From: an uncultured Rhodospirillaceae bacterium
Lineage (GTDB): Bacteria; Pseudomonadota; Alphaproteobacteria; CAAGCB01; CAG-977
DNA length: 64,000 nt
Direction of reading: 5' to 3'
NCBI GenBank assembly: GCA_900553035.1
Contig: USCC01000001.1
Location: 1 to 64,000, forward strand
Positions 47,044-56,646 of this stretch are shown here, one piece after another. The position numbers were made by a program, and so were the translations under genes. The stretch's first letter is position 1. Each line of letters begins with the position of its first letter. A model generated the notes under the pieces. The model had not been told where the DNA came from. It saw nothing but the letters and a program-made list of their open reading frames with translations, and did no database searches.

Positions 47044-47747
47044 CTCATGCCATGATTCTGGCTGCCGGACGCGGCACCCGCATGAAACACCTGACGGACG
47101 CACGACCCAAACCGCTGATTCCCGTGGCGGGAAAGCCTCTGATTGACCATGTCCTTGACAAAGCTGTCCATGCGGGAGTTCGGGAATACACCGTCAACCT
47201 GTGTTATCTGGGCGAGAAAATCAAAGAACATCTTTTGAAAAAAAGCGGCCTGAACTTTCATTTTTCAGAAGAGGAAAATGCTTTGGAAACCGGCGGCGGC
47301 GTTAAAAAAGCCCTTCCTTTTCTGGGAGGCGGCTCCTTTTTCGTCCTGAATGCCGACCCGCTGTGGACGGAACCGGGTCGGCCGGCTTTGGAACGGCTGA
47401 AGGAGGCGTGGAATCCTGAAACCATGGACGCACTGCTCCTTTTACAGCCCATGACACGCGCGTTCGGCCATGACGGCATCGGCGATTATTTCATCCGGGA
47501 TGACGGGACGCCGCGACGCAAGGAATCGCCCGGCATGCCCGCGCCCTATGTTTTTGCCGGCGCTCAGATTCTGCATCCCCGGCTGTTCAGGGAGGCTCCT
47601 GACGGGAAATTCCCGCTGATCCGCCTTTATGACCAGGCCGAAAAGGAAGGCCGGCTGGCCTGCGTCGTGCACGACGGCGACTGGTTCCATGTCGGGACTC
47701 CTGAAGCAACGGCGCTGGCGGAAGAAAAACTGGGAGGATGCCATTAA
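47025..47747 (+). CDS. murU: N-acetylmuramate-1-phosphate uridylyltransferase, MurU type
   Basis: A 240-residue nucleotidyltransferase with A-M-I-L-A-A-G-R-G-T-R-M near residue 9, R-P-K-P-L-I-P-V-A-G-K-P-L near residue 27, and E-T-G-G-G-V near residue 88, followed by N-A-D-P-L-W. It would make UDP-MurNAc from MurNAc-1-P, bypassing de novo synthesis. Its end overlaps the addB reading frame. Other sugar-1-P nucleotidyltransferases share these motifs, so the partner AmgK is what decides the name. Confidence 0.83.
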   Translation: MPVAKITHAMILAAGRGTRMKHLTDARPKPLIPVAGKPLIDHVLDKAVHAGVREYTVNLCYLGEKIKEHLLKKSGLNFHFSEEENALETGGGVKKALPFLGGGSFFVLNADPLWTEPGRPALERLKEAWNPETMDALLLLQPMTRAFGHDGIGDYFIRDDGTPRRKESPGMPAPYVFAGAQILHPRLFREAPDGKFPLIRLYDQAEKEGRLACVVHDGDWFHVGTPEATALAEEKLGGCH

Positions 47748-50673
47748 AAATGTCTTCACCATCAGCCCGCGTCTTCCTTTTGCGGAAACCCTTGCCGCCG
47801 AACTGCTGAAACGCAATGACGGCAATCCGCTGGGTCTGGCGAACACCGTTGTTTTCCTGCCGACTCGACGCGCGGGAAAAACAGTGCGCGAGGCTTTTTT
47901 GCGCCAAAGCGGGGGAAAACCGCTTCTTTTGCCGCGTCTGATTCCGTTTGGCGGTTTTGACGGGGATACCGAAATTTCGCTTTCACTGACGGACGGCGGG
48001 GCGGATCTGCCGCCGCCGATGCCGCCGCTGCGCCGCAAACTGTTGCTCGCACGCCTGATTCAGTCAAAGCCGACTCCTCCGGGGATGGGACCTCTGACAC
48101 CGGAAAAAGCGCTTCAGCTGGCCGACGCTCTGGCGGATTTTCTGGATCAGGCCTATATTGAGGAAGTCCCGCTTGACTGTTTTGAACACCTTGTCCCGGA
48201 GGAATTTGCCGCTCACTGGCAGGATGTCGTTGTTTTTTTAGAAACGGTCACCCGCTTCTGGCCGGAAATCCTGAAAGAGGAAGGTTTTATTGATGCCGCC
48301 GACCGGCAGGCGCGCCTGTTCCACGCACGCGCCCGGCTGTGGCGTGAAAATCCGCCGGATTATCCCGTTATTGCAGCGGGTTCGACCGGCTCCCAGCCTG
48401 CCGTGGCCGATTTTCTGGACGCCGTGGCCTCACTGCCTCGGGGCGAAGTCGTCCTTCCCGGACTGGATACGATTTCCGACGCCGAAAGCCTTGCACAGGC
48501 CGAACCGTCGCATCCCCAGTACAACATGCTGCGCCTGCTGGAACGGATGGGCGTTGAAAGAACAACGGTTCGACCGTTCGGCGGTTCTGCGGGGAACGAC
48601 GAACGCGTCCGCCTGATTGCGGAAGCCATGCGACCCGCCGGAACGACGGAAGCATGGCGGACGATGAAGCCGTTCGGCGAAAACGCCCTTAAAGGCGTCA
48701 TGCGTCTGGATTGCGACGGGGCACATGAAGAAGCTCTGGCAATTGCGCTTATCCTGCGCCAGACGCTGGAAACGCCCGGAAAAACGGCGGCCCTGGTAAC
48801 GCCCGATCGAAATCTGGCTCGGCGTGTGATTGCGGAAATGAACCGATGGGGAATTACTCTGGATGACTCGGCGGGTACGGTGCTGACCCAGACGACTCTG
48901 GGCATTTTCCTGTTTCTTCTGGCCGAAGCCGCGCTGAGCGGCTTGGCGCCGTACGAACTGCTTGCCGTCCTGAAACATCCGCGGACGGCCGGAGGAATGG
49001 AACAGGGCGCTTTCCGAGCCCTTGTCCGGAAACTTGAACGAACCTGCCTGCGCGGACGACGCCCCGGAGACGGCTTTGACGGACTGACACGCGCCGCAGA
49101 CGGCCGTGAAGAGCTGGAGGCCTTTGTCCGGAACCTTCGCTCCCGGACGGAAGAATTCGTTACTCTGATGCAAAGCACAGAAGCCCGTCCGCTCTCCGAT
49201 TTTCTGGAAGCCCATCTGAAAGCGGCCGAATCGCTGGCCGACAGTGCGGATCGGAGCGGTGCTGAGCGCTTGTGGAACGGCGACGAGGGCGATGCCGCCG
49301 CCGCTTTTTTCAATGAACTGAAGCAGGAAGCGGGGCTTCTTGCGCCCCTCCGCCCGGCGGAATATGTTTCCGTCCTTCTTTCACTGGGCGGACGTGTCCC
49401 GGTGCGGCCGACGTACGGCACGCATCCCCGGCTGGACATTTTGGGAACGATTGAAGCGCGGCTGTTGCGGCCGGACGTCCTGATTCTGGGCGGCCTGAAC
49501 GAAGGCACCTGGCCCGCGGCGCCGGCCGCCGATCCGTGGATGAGCCGCCCGATGCGCCGGGAATGCGGGTTGCCTTCACCGGAACGTAAAACAGGCCTTT
49601 CAGCCCACGATTTTGCCCAGGGATTCTGTGCGCCGAATGTCGTCCTGACCCGCGCCATGAAAGAAGGCGGCACGCCGACAGTACCGTCGCGGTGGCTGAT
49701 GCGTCTGGACGCTGTCCTGGCGGCTTCGGGAACGGGCTGGAAAAAAGAGCCACGACAGGGATGGCCTGCCCTTCTTGACCGACCCGATGAATTCCGCTCG
49801 ATTGCCCCGCCGGCGCCGACGCCGCCTTTGGACGCGCGGCCGCGCCGCCTTTCGGTGACGCAGGTCGAAACATGGATGCGCGACCCGTATTCCATTTACG
49901 CCCGCCACATCCTGAATTTAAAGCCGCTGGACGAGATTGACCAGGATCTGAATGTCGCCGATTTCGGCAGTCTGATGCATAAAATTCTGGAAGAATTCTG
50001 CCGCCGCCATCCCTCTTCCCTGCCGCCCGGCGCAGAGCAGGAAATTCTGGAGCTTGGGCGATCACTGATGGAAACGCTGAATTTTTCCGCCAAAGCCGCT
50101 GCATTTTGGCGGCCGCGCATGGAGCGGACACTCATCTGGTTCGTCGCTGAACAGAGGAAACGTATCGGAAATATCCGGGAAATTCTGTGCGAACAAAAAG
50201 GTTCCCTTGTCTTCCCGGCACGCGGCGGCGACTTCCGCCTGTTCGGATTCGCAGACCGGATTGACCGGATGAAAGACGGCACCGTCGTGCTGATCGATTA
50301 CAAAACCGGGACGCCCCCTCCCGAAAACAGCGTCAAGAACGGCTATTCGCCTCAGCTTCCTCTTGAAGCGGGAATGATTCTGCACGGCGGATTTGAAAAC
50401 GTGAGGCCGGATACGGTCGCTGCCATGGAATACTGGCGGCTGCGCGGCAGAAACGAAGGCGGCGAAATCAAGACTCTTAAAGGAAACGCGGAAGAACGGG
50501 TCGGTTTCTACTTTAAAATCCTGTCGGAGCTGATTGATGCCTTTGACCGGCCGGAAACGCCTTATCTGGCGACTCCGGATCCGAGCATCAGCCTGAAATA
50601 CGCGGATTACGACCATCTCGCACGCCTGGCCGAGTGGGCCGCCGCCGATCCGGAAGACCGAGGAGAAGAATAA
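47689..50673 (+). CDS. addB: Double-strand break repair protein AddB
   Basis: A roughly 980-994-residue partner of AddA, of the alphaproteobacterial type. It has V-F-L-P-T-R-R-A-G near the start, L-I-L-G-G-L-N-E-G-T-W-P near residue 600, and the nuclease motif V-L-I-D-Y-K-T-G near the C-terminus. The start is unclear. The only nearby ATG in frame is 47689, inside murU and without a ribosome site. A perfect GGGAGG (47732-47737) points to an ATT at 47743, which would give the family-typical N-terminus (K-N-V-F-T-I-S-P). The gene ends at the addA start. Confidence 0.9.
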   Translation: MSGLLKQRRWRKKNWEDAIKNVFTISPRLPFAETLAAELLKRNDGNPLGLANTVVFLPTRRAGKTVREAFLRQSGGKPLLLPRLIPFGGFDGDTEISLSLTDGGADLPPPMPPLRRKLLLARLIQSKPTPPGMGPLTPEKALQLADALADFLDQAYIEEVPLDCFEHLVPEEFAAHWQDVVVFLETVTRFWPEILKEEGFIDAADRQARLFHARARLWRENPPDYPVIAAGSTGSQPAVADFLDAVASLPRGEVVLPGLDTISDAESLAQAEPSHPQYNMLRLLERMGVERTTVRPFGGSAGNDERVRLIAEAMRPAGTTEAWRTMKPFGENALKGVMRLDCDGAHEEALAIALILRQTLETPGKTAALVTPDRNLARRVIAEMNRWGITLDDSAGTVLTQTTLGIFLFLLAEAALSGLAPYELLAVLKHPRTAGGMEQGAFRALVRKLERTCLRGRRPGDGFDGLTRAADGREELEAFVRNLRSRTEEFVTLMQSTEARPLSDFLEAHLKAAESLADSADRSGAERLWNGDEGDAAAAFFNELKQEAGLLAPLRPAEYVSVLLSLGGRVPVRPTYGTHPRLDILGTIEARLLRPDVLILGGLNEGTWPAAPAADPWMSRPMRRECGLPSPERKTGLSAHDFAQGFCAPNVVLTRAMKEGGTPTVPSRWLMRLDAVLAASGTGWKKEPRQGWPALLDRPDEFRSIAPPAPTPPLDARPRRLSVTQVETWMRDPYSIYARHILNLKPLDEIDQDLNVADFGSLMHKILEEFCRRHPSSLPPGAEQEILELGRSLMETLNFSAKAAAFWRPRMERTLIWFVAEQRKRIGNIREILCEQKGSLVFPARGGDFRLFGFADRIDRMKDGTVVLIDYKTGTPPPENSVKNGYSPQLPLEAGMILHGGFENVRPDTVAAMEYWRLRGRNEGGEIKTLKGNAEERVGFYFKILSELIDAFDRPETPYLATPDPSISLKYADYDHLARLAEWAAADPEDRGEE

Positions 50674-53600
50674 ATGGACGTTTCCAACCCCGATGAACTG
50701 CAGCGCCTGGCGGCTTTTCCGAAAGCCTCCGCGTGGGTCGCCGCGTCCGCTGGTTCGGGCAAGACCAAAGTCCTGTCCGACCGGGTGTTGAACCTTCTTC
50801 TGGACGGGACGCCTCCGGAAAAGATTCTCTGCCTGACCTTCACACGAACGGCGGCGGCGGAAATGGAAAACCGGATTGCCGGACGGCTGGCGGCATGGAC
50901 AGCGCTGTCCGACGAACAGCTGGCGGCCGAGCTTCGCGCCCTTTCGGGAAAAGACCCCGAACCGGAAACCGCGGATCGGGCACGCCGTTTGTTTGCGGGT
51001 CTGCTGGATGCCCCCGGCGGCCTGAAGATCATGACAATTCACAGCTTCTGCCAATCTCTGCTGAAGCGTTTCCCGCTGGAAGCCGGCGTATCTCCGCAAT
51101 TTGACGTTCTGGATGAACGCGGCGCACGCGACCTGATTGAGCAGGCGCAGGAAACCGTTCTCTCTCGGCCGGAATTCGACCCGGACATGGATATTGTCGC
51201 CGAACTGACCGATGAGGAAGGGTTCGGAAAAGCCATGTGTGACATGACGCTGTCGCTGGATCGTCTGGGGACGCTGAGTGCTCTGAGCGCCGAAGAATTG
51301 CGCCGGCGTTATGAAAAGGCTTTGGGTCTGCCCGAAGGAGCCACACGGGACTCGCTGGTTTCGGGTTTCTGTACACTGACGCCCGCACGGGAGGAAGAAC
51401 TGAAAACCGCGGCCGTCCTGCTGGGGAAAGGTTCCGGAAAAACAGATTCGAAAAACGCCGCCACCATCGCCCGTTTCCTGGCGCTTCCGCCTGAAGGCCG
51501 CGCGGAAATTCTGGACGACTACCTTTCCGTTTTCCTGAAATCCGACGACGTTATCCGGTCAGGACTGGCTCACAACGATACCAAAGAAGCGCTTCCCTAC
51601 ATGGAACGGGAAGCCGCGCGGGCTTTGGAAATAAATGAGCTTTTAAAATCAGAGCGCGTGCTCTGTTCCTCGCTGGCGCTTGTCCATATCGGCGTGGCCG
51701 TCATGAAGGAATATGCTGAGCTGAAGACCTTCCGTTCCGTTATGGACTATGACGACCTGATTGCGGCGACGCGGCGTCTTTTGGAAAAATCCGGCGCGGC
51801 GGCGTGGGTTCTGTTCAAGCTGGACGGCGGCATTGACCACATCCTTGTCGACGAAGCACAGGATACGAGTCCGGCACAGTGGGCCGTTGTCCGGGCGCTG
51901 GCCGAAGAATTTTTCGCCGGAGAAGGCGCCCGCCCGCAAAACCGCACGCTGTTCGCCGTCGGTGACCGGAAACAGTCGATTTACAGCTTTCAGGGAGCCG
52001 ACCCCGATGAATTTGAACGGATGCGCCGTCTGTTCCGCGATAAGGCACAGGGAGCCGGGAAAAAGTGGAATGACGTGCCGATGTACATTTCTTTCCGTTC
52101 GACACCCGCCGTCATTGACGCCGTTAACCATGTCCTGCGTTCCGAGAATGCCACCAAAGGCGTGCTTGAGGCCGGAGAAGACGGGACGCATTTGTCGTGG
52201 CGGCGCGCTGAAGCCGGGCTGGTCGAAATATGGCCGACGGAAAAAAGCGAAAAAACAGATAAAAACAGGCCGTTCACCAAGCCCGTTGAACGCACGTTTT
52301 CGGAAAACGCGTCCACACGGCTGGCTAAAAAAATCGCACTGCGGATTCACCGTATGATTCAGAACGGTGAGCGACTCGAGTCGCAGGATCGTCCGATCCG
52401 GCCGGGCGATATCCTCATTCTGGTCAGACGGCGGAACGCTTTCCTGGATGTCCTGTCCCGCGAACTGAAAGCACTCGGCATTCCGGTTTCCGGAGTCGAC
52501 CGGCTGAAAATCGCTTCGCACATTGCGGTCATGGATCTGATGGTTCTGGGCGATTTTCTTCTGCTGCCCGAAGATGATCTGTCTTTGGCGACGGTTCTGC
52601 GTTCGCCGCTGTGCGGCCTGAGCGAAGAGGAGCTTTTCCGGTTGGCCCACGGCCGCGGCGAAAAGACTTTGTTTGCCCGCCTGAGCGAGGAATCACGGCA
52701 CGGCGGGAGGTTTGCAGAGGCTTATGCCTTCCTGACGGACATGCTGAGCCGGGTTGACGCGATGCGGACGTATGAACTGTATGCCTACGTCCTTGGCCCG
52801 AAAGGCGGGCGGAAAGCTTTTGTTTCCCGGCTGGGACTCCAGGCGCTGGACGCGTTGGACGAGTTTATGTCGCTGGCTTTGAATTATGACGTGTCAAATA
52901 CGCCTTCTTTGCAGAATTTCCTGCGCTGGATCCGGCGGAACGATATCGAAATCAAGCGGGATTCGGATCAAAAAACGTTTGACGCTGTCCGGATGATGAC
53001 CGTCCACGGGGCCAAAGGCCTGCAGGCGCCGATTATTTTCCTGCCCGATACGCGCCAGTATAAAAGCCATTCGCCGACGTACTTCTGGCTGGCGGAAAAC
53101 GAAGAAGCCTCCGCCGCGTTGTGGGTGCCGCGGGCAGAAATGCGTGACAGCGCCGCAAAACGCGAGAAGGAACGCCGGGAAATAAAAGAAAAAGAAGAGT
53201 ACAACCGTCTTTTATACGTGGCGATGACCCGAGCCGCCGACCGGCTGTACGTCTGCGGATGGGACAACAAAACGAACGCGCCGGACAACAACTGGTATGA
53301 CCTGATTCGCGAAGCGCTCCCTTTTACCGAGGAAAACAAGGCCGAAGACCCTCTGTTTGACGAACCCGTGCTCCGTTTTGAATCGCGACAGGAAAAACCG
53401 GCGGCGAAAGAAAAACAGAATCGGACGGAAACCGTCTCTTCCGCCCTTCCGGAATGGGCGCTGAAGCCGCCGCCGCCCGAACCAACCCCTCCCCGTCCGC
53501 TCTTTCCTTCGCGACCCGAAACGCCGGAGCCCGCCGCCCTGTCTCCTTTGACCGAAAACCGGGAAAACGCTTTGCGGCGCGGGACGCTGATTCACGGGCT

Positions 53601-54045
53601 GCTGGAAATCCTGCCCGCTTACGCATTGGAAGAACGTGATGCCGTCACCCGGGCATTCATGGAAAAGAACGGCGCGGGTCTGAGTGAGGAGGAAAAAAAC
53701 AAAATTACGGAAGATGTCGGCCGGATTTTGAACAATCCGGCCTGCGCGCCGCTGTTTTCGGAAAATTCACTGGCCGAAATTCCCATCACCGGCCTTTTGG
53801 AAGGGCGGGTCGTCAGCGGCCGGATTGACCGGCTGGCCGTTTCGCCGGATGAAGTCCTGCTGGTCGATTACAAAAGCAACCGCGCCGTCCCGAAGTCGCC
53901 GCAAGACGTCCCCGAAGCCTACCGTCATCAGGCCGCCACGTACGCCGCCCTTCTGAAACGCATTTATCCCGACAGGAAAATCCGATGCTTTCTGTTGTGG
54001 ACGGAGGAGGCTTTTCTGATGGAGCTCCCGTCTTTGGTTGATTAA
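50674..54045 (+). CDS. addA: Double-strand break repair helicase AddA
   Basis: A 1123-residue UvrD-like helicase-nuclease, alphaproteobacterial form. Walker A is A-S-A-G-S-G-K-T near residue 24; then F-T-R-T-A-A-A-E-M, T-I-H-S-F-C, the DEXX-type V-D-E-A-Q-D-T-S near residue 390, and M-T-V-H-G-A-K-G-L near residue 770. The C-terminal nuclease has L-L-V-D-Y-K-S-N-R near residue 1060. With AddB it processes broken ends for RecA. It begins one base after the addB stop. Confidence 0.95.
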   Translation: MDVSNPDELQRLAAFPKASAWVAASAGSGKTKVLSDRVLNLLLDGTPPEKILCLTFTRTAAAEMENRIAGRLAAWTALSDEQLAAELRALSGKDPEPETADRARRLFAGLLDAPGGLKIMTIHSFCQSLLKRFPLEAGVSPQFDVLDERGARDLIEQAQETVLSRPEFDPDMDIVAELTDEEGFGKAMCDMTLSLDRLGTLSALSAEELRRRYEKALGLPEGATRDSLVSGFCTLTPAREEELKTAAVLLGKGSGKTDSKNAATIARFLALPPEGRAEILDDYLSVFLKSDDVIRSGLAHNDTKEALPYMEREAARALEINELLKSERVLCSSLALVHIGVAVMKEYAELKTFRSVMDYDDLIAATRRLLEKSGAAAWVLFKLDGGIDHILVDEAQDTSPAQWAVVRALAEEFFAGEGARPQNRTLFAVGDRKQSIYSFQGADPDEFERMRRLFRDKAQGAGKKWNDVPMYISFRSTPAVIDAVNHVLRSENATKGVLEAGEDGTHLSWRRAEAGLVEIWPTEKSEKTDKNRPFTKPVERTFSENASTRLAKKIALRIHRMIQNGERLESQDRPIRPGDILILVRRRNAFLDVLSRELKALGIPVSGVDRLKIASHIAVMDLMVLGDFLLLPEDDLSLATVLRSPLCGLSEEELFRLAHGRGEKTLFARLSEESRHGGRFAEAYAFLTDMLSRVDAMRTYELYAYVLGPKGGRKAFVSRLGLQALDALDEFMSLALNYDVSNTPSLQNFLRWIRRNDIEIKRDSDQKTFDAVRMMTVHGAKGLQAPIIFLPDTRQYKSHSPTYFWLAENEEASAALWVPRAEMRDSAAKREKERREIKEKEEYNRLLYVAMTRAADRLYVCGWDNKTNAPDNNWYDLIREALPFTEENKAEDPLFDEPVLRFESRQEKPAAKEKQNRTETVSSALPEWALKPPPPEPTPPRPLFPSRPETPEPAALSPLTENRENALRRGTLIHGLLEILPAYALEERDAVTRAFMEKNGAGLSEEEKNKITEDVGRILNNPACAPLFSENSLAEIPITGLLEGRVVSGRIDRLAVSPDEVLLVDYKSNRAVPKSPQDVPEAYRHQAATYAALLKRIYPDRKIRCFLLWTEEAFLMELPSLVD

Positions 54046-54119
54046 ACCATAGATATCTTGACCGCTCCGTCAAAGAATTTTAAAGTAAGCATAATCCGAA
54101 AACAGAAAGGAAAAATCAG

Positions 54120-54434
54120 ATGAAAGTCATCAAAGACAACGAGTTTGAAACCGAAGTCAAAAGTTCGTCCGTTCCCGTTCTGGTCGATTTCTTTGCCGAA
54201 TGGTGCGGTCCGTGCCGCCAGCTGGGCCCCGTTCTGGAGGAAGTGTCCCGGGAAATGGGCGACAAGCTGAAAATCGTCAAAATGAACATTGACGAATCCC
54301 CTGAAACGCCGACGAATTTCGGCGTCCGTGGTATTCCGACCATGATCATGTTTAAAAATGGTGAAGCCGTCGCGACCAAAGTCGGCTCCATGCCGAAATC
54401 AAAGCTGACGGAATGGATTCAAAGCCAGATCTGA
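54120..54434 (+). CDS. trxA: Thioredoxin
   Basis: A 104-residue disulphide reductant with the active site F-A-E-W-C-G-P-C near residue 25 and the cis-Pro loop G-I-P-T-M near residue 72. It has AGAAAGGAAAA just before the ATG. It follows addA by 74 bp, an order conserved in alphaproteobacteria. Reductase is not in the window. Confidence 0.96.
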   Translation: MKVIKDNEFETEVKSSSVPVLVDFFAEWCGPCRQLGPVLEEVSREMGDKLKIVKMNIDESPETPTNFGVRGIPTMIMFKNGEAVATKVGSMPKSKLTEWIQSQI

Positions 54435-54442
54435 GCGAACAG

Positions 54443-54472
54443 AAAACGGCGCCCGGTAAAGGCGCCGTTTTT
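54443..54472 (+). terminator. Intrinsic terminator after trxA
   Basis: Stem AAAACGGCGCC (54443-54453) with GGCGCCGTTTT (54461-54471), with a T run. It ends the tsaE-trxA cluster. Confidence 0.88.
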
Positions 54473-54492
54473 ATTCCGTTTTATTTTCCGTT

Positions 54493-54855
54493 TCAGCGGA
54501 GGCGGGAAGCCAGAGCCAGACAGGCGGCCGATTGTTTTTCCGCCGCACCGAAGGAAGGCGTCCCGATTTCCATATGGCGGACACGTGACGGGCGACCCTG
54601 CCCGCCATTCATATAAATGAACAGAACACATGACGGCTGGGAATAAACCCAGACTTCGGCCGGAGTCTCCAGCCGTTTGACCGTCGGTTCGCCCAGCACC
54701 GTCAGGATGCGGTCGGCGTTCAGAATGATTTTCTTTTTCGGAGATGCCGAAGCCGCCTGATCCCGGGAAGCCGGCTCTGCCACGACAGGCAGTTCGGCCG
54801 GAACCGGCGCGCAGGCCGTCAAAAATAAAAAAACACCGCAGATTAATTTCTTCAT
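54493..54855 (-). CDS. Small lipoprotein of unknown function
   Basis: A 120-residue protein with a lipobox (F-L-T-A-C near residue 15), so it should be lipidated and membrane-anchored. After a short Pro/Ala linker comes I-I-L-N-A-D-R-I-L-T-V-L-G-E-P, T-P-A-E-V-W-V-Y-S-Q-P-S-C-V-L-F-I-Y, which recalls the SmpA/OmlA-like layout but is not a convincing match. Its start overlaps the stop of the membrane protein upstream (ATGA), so they share a transcript. Confidence 0.75.
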   Translation of the reverse strand: MKKLICGVFLFLTACAPVPAELPVVAEPASRDQAASASPKKKIILNADRILTVLGEPTVKRLETPAEVWVYSQPSCVLFIYMNGGQGRPSRVRHMEIGTPSFGAAEKQSAACLALASRLR

Positions 54856-55538
54856 TTCTCAGGCTCCTGAGCTTGACGCGACAGAAACAGGTTACGCATG
54901 AATGCGACCGCGACAAGCGGTGAAATCATGTTTACCACAGGAACCGTCATTAAAAAAGCAATAATCACACCTGCCCGTCTCCAGTGGGCTTTATCTTTTT
55001 CAAACAGAGCCTTCGCTTCGGTGAAATTCAGGTAACGCGTTGCCACAGCGTAAAAATATTCCTGCCCGAACAGGCGACCGTTCAAAAGATAGAACAGAGC
55101 CGTCGGGACAAGATTCAGCAACGGGACAAATCCCAGAAGCGTAATCAGAGGCATCAGCAACCCGGAAAGCGCGACTCCTTTCAAGGCGACGACTCCGGAC
55201 ATTTTCAGGCTTTCCGAAAGAGGAACGGTTCTCAGGTGCACCTTTCCGGCGCCGGCCGCCAGACGTTCAACGACGGCATCAATGAAAAAGCCGGCCACAA
55301 ACGTCGCGGCGGCGGGAAACATGAACAAAGCCATCAGGAAAAACAGGAAATACCCCAGAACATTGATCAGACGGGACAGCCAGGGAATGTCCGTCATCTG
55401 CCACGCGCTTAAAAGTTCCGAAAAACCGAACAGAAGAACGCCGAAAATCAAAACCGTCAAAAAGACCGTTCCCCACAAAAGACCGCGTATATTTGATCGG
55501 AACACGTCCGAAAAAGCCTGCTTCAGTGCCTGAATCAT
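54852..55538 (-). CDS. EI24/CysZ-like membrane protein
   Basis: A 228-residue membrane protein with about four long hydrophobic segments and the EI24-family look: A-L-K-Q-A-F-S-D-V near the start, G-F-V-P-L-L-N-L-V-P near residue 143, N-G-R-L-F-G-Q-E-Y-F near residue 160 and P-V-V-N-M-I-S-P-L near residue 200. CysZ members import sulphate; this subgroup's cargo is uncertain. GGAGG just before the ATG at 55538 fixes the start; the longer frame upstream is antisense to adenosine kinase. Confidence 0.8.
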   Translation of the reverse strand: MIQALKQAFSDVFRSNIRGLLWGTVFLTVLIFGVLLFGFSELLSAWQMTDIPWLSRLINVLGYFLFFLMALFMFPAAATFVAGFFIDAVVERLAAGAGKVHLRTVPLSESLKMSGVVALKGVALSGLLMPLITLLGFVPLLNLVPTALFYLLNGRLFGQEYFYAVATRYLNFTEAKALFEKDKAHWRRAGVIIAFLMTVPVVNMISPLVAVAFMRNLFLSRQAQEPEK

Positions 55539-55646
55539 TTCCGCCTCCGAAAAATACCTCTTTTTTTTGTAACAGACTCTTGTATGAAATTTAACATTCT
55601 TTATACTGCATTTGCTTTTTATCCCAATCAGCGGAGTTTTTTTATC

Positions 55647-56645
55647 ATGGATGCGTTGGCACGTTTTGACGTCGTGGCTATCGGGAACGCCATCGTTGAC
55701 GTTTTGGCAAGCATGGACGACACCTTTCTTGAAAAGCATAATATGCCCAAGGGGATGATGACCTTGATTGACGCGGCGCTGGCGGAACGGATTTACGGCA
55801 GCATCTGCGGTCGCAGCATTGAATGTTCGGGCGGATCGGCGGCCAATACCGCCGTCGGCATTGCCGCGCTGGGCGGGAAACCGGCTTTCATCGGCAAGGT
55901 TGCCGCGGACAAGCTCGGGGATGTCTTTCGCGAAGACATTACGAAATCGGGCGTCCATTTTTCGACGCCGTGCCTGGAAAACGAAAAGCCGACCGCGCGC
56001 TGTATGGTCATTGTCAGCCCGGATGCCCAGAGGACAATGAACACCTATCTGGGGGCCTGTTCAAAGCTGTCGCGTAAAGATATTGATGAAGAACTCATCC
56101 GCCAGACGAAAATCGTTTATATGGAAGGCTATCTGTGGGATCGCGATGAAGCAAAGGATGCTCTGGCGTATGCTGTCGAGCTGGCTCGCAAGCACGGCCG
56201 CAAGGTTTCTCTTTCGCTGTCCGATCCGTTCTGCGTTAACCGCCATCGGGACAGTTTCATTGAACTGATCCGGCGCGGCGTTGATATCGTTTTCTGCAAC
56301 GAGGAGGAAATTCTGGCGCTGTTCGGCGTTTCAACGGCGGAGGAAGCGTTTGAAAAATGCCGGGATTTATGTGAAATCGTGGTCATTACGCGCGGTGAAA
56401 AAGGCGCCGTCGCGGTTACCCGCGATAAAAAATACGAAATTCCCGCCGAACCGATTAACAAAGTCATCGACACGACCGGCGCGGGCGATTTGTTCGCGGC
56501 CGGATTTTTAACAGGACATGCTCAGGGGCGCTCCGTGTCGGAATGCCTGCAGATGGGCGCGCTTGCCGCCGCGGAAATCATTTCGCACTACGGCGCGCGG
56601 CCGGAAGTTTCATTGGCCCAGCTTGTCGCCGAGAAAGTAAAATAA
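55647..56645 (+). CDS. Adenosine kinase (PfkB family)
   Basis: A 332-residue PfkB sugar-kinase-fold protein of the alphaproteobacterial adenosine-kinase group. It has G-N-A-I-V-D-V near residue 11, G-G-S-A-A-N-T-A near residue 58 and the catalytic D-T-T-G-A-G-D-L-F-A-A-G near residue 277. It phosphorylates adenosine, which MTA/SAH breakdown yields indirectly. The ATG at 55647 starts the family-typical N-terminus. It is one base from typA, so the two are coupled. Confidence 0.87.
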   Translation: MDALARFDVVAIGNAIVDVLASMDDTFLEKHNMPKGMMTLIDAALAERIYGSICGRSIECSGGSAANTAVGIAALGGKPAFIGKVAADKLGDVFREDITKSGVHFSTPCLENEKPTARCMVIVSPDAQRTMNTYLGACSKLSRKDIDEELIRQTKIVYMEGYLWDRDEAKDALAYAVELARKHGRKVSLSLSDPFCVNRHRDSFIELIRRGVDIVFCNEEEILALFGVSTAEEAFEKCRDLCEIVVITRGEKGAVAVTRDKKYEIPAEPINKVIDTTGAGDLFAAGFLTGHAQGRSVSECLQMGALAAAEIISHYGARPEVSLAQLVAEKVK

Positions 56646-56646
56646 A

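Noticed and set aside
48360..49895. 511-codon Ser/Arg-rich frame opposite addB
   Set aside because: Antisense shadow of addB with biased composition and no start signal.
55539..55958. N-terminal extension of the EI24-like gene
   Set aside because: It is antisense to adenosine kinase, and GGAGG precedes the ATG at 55538.
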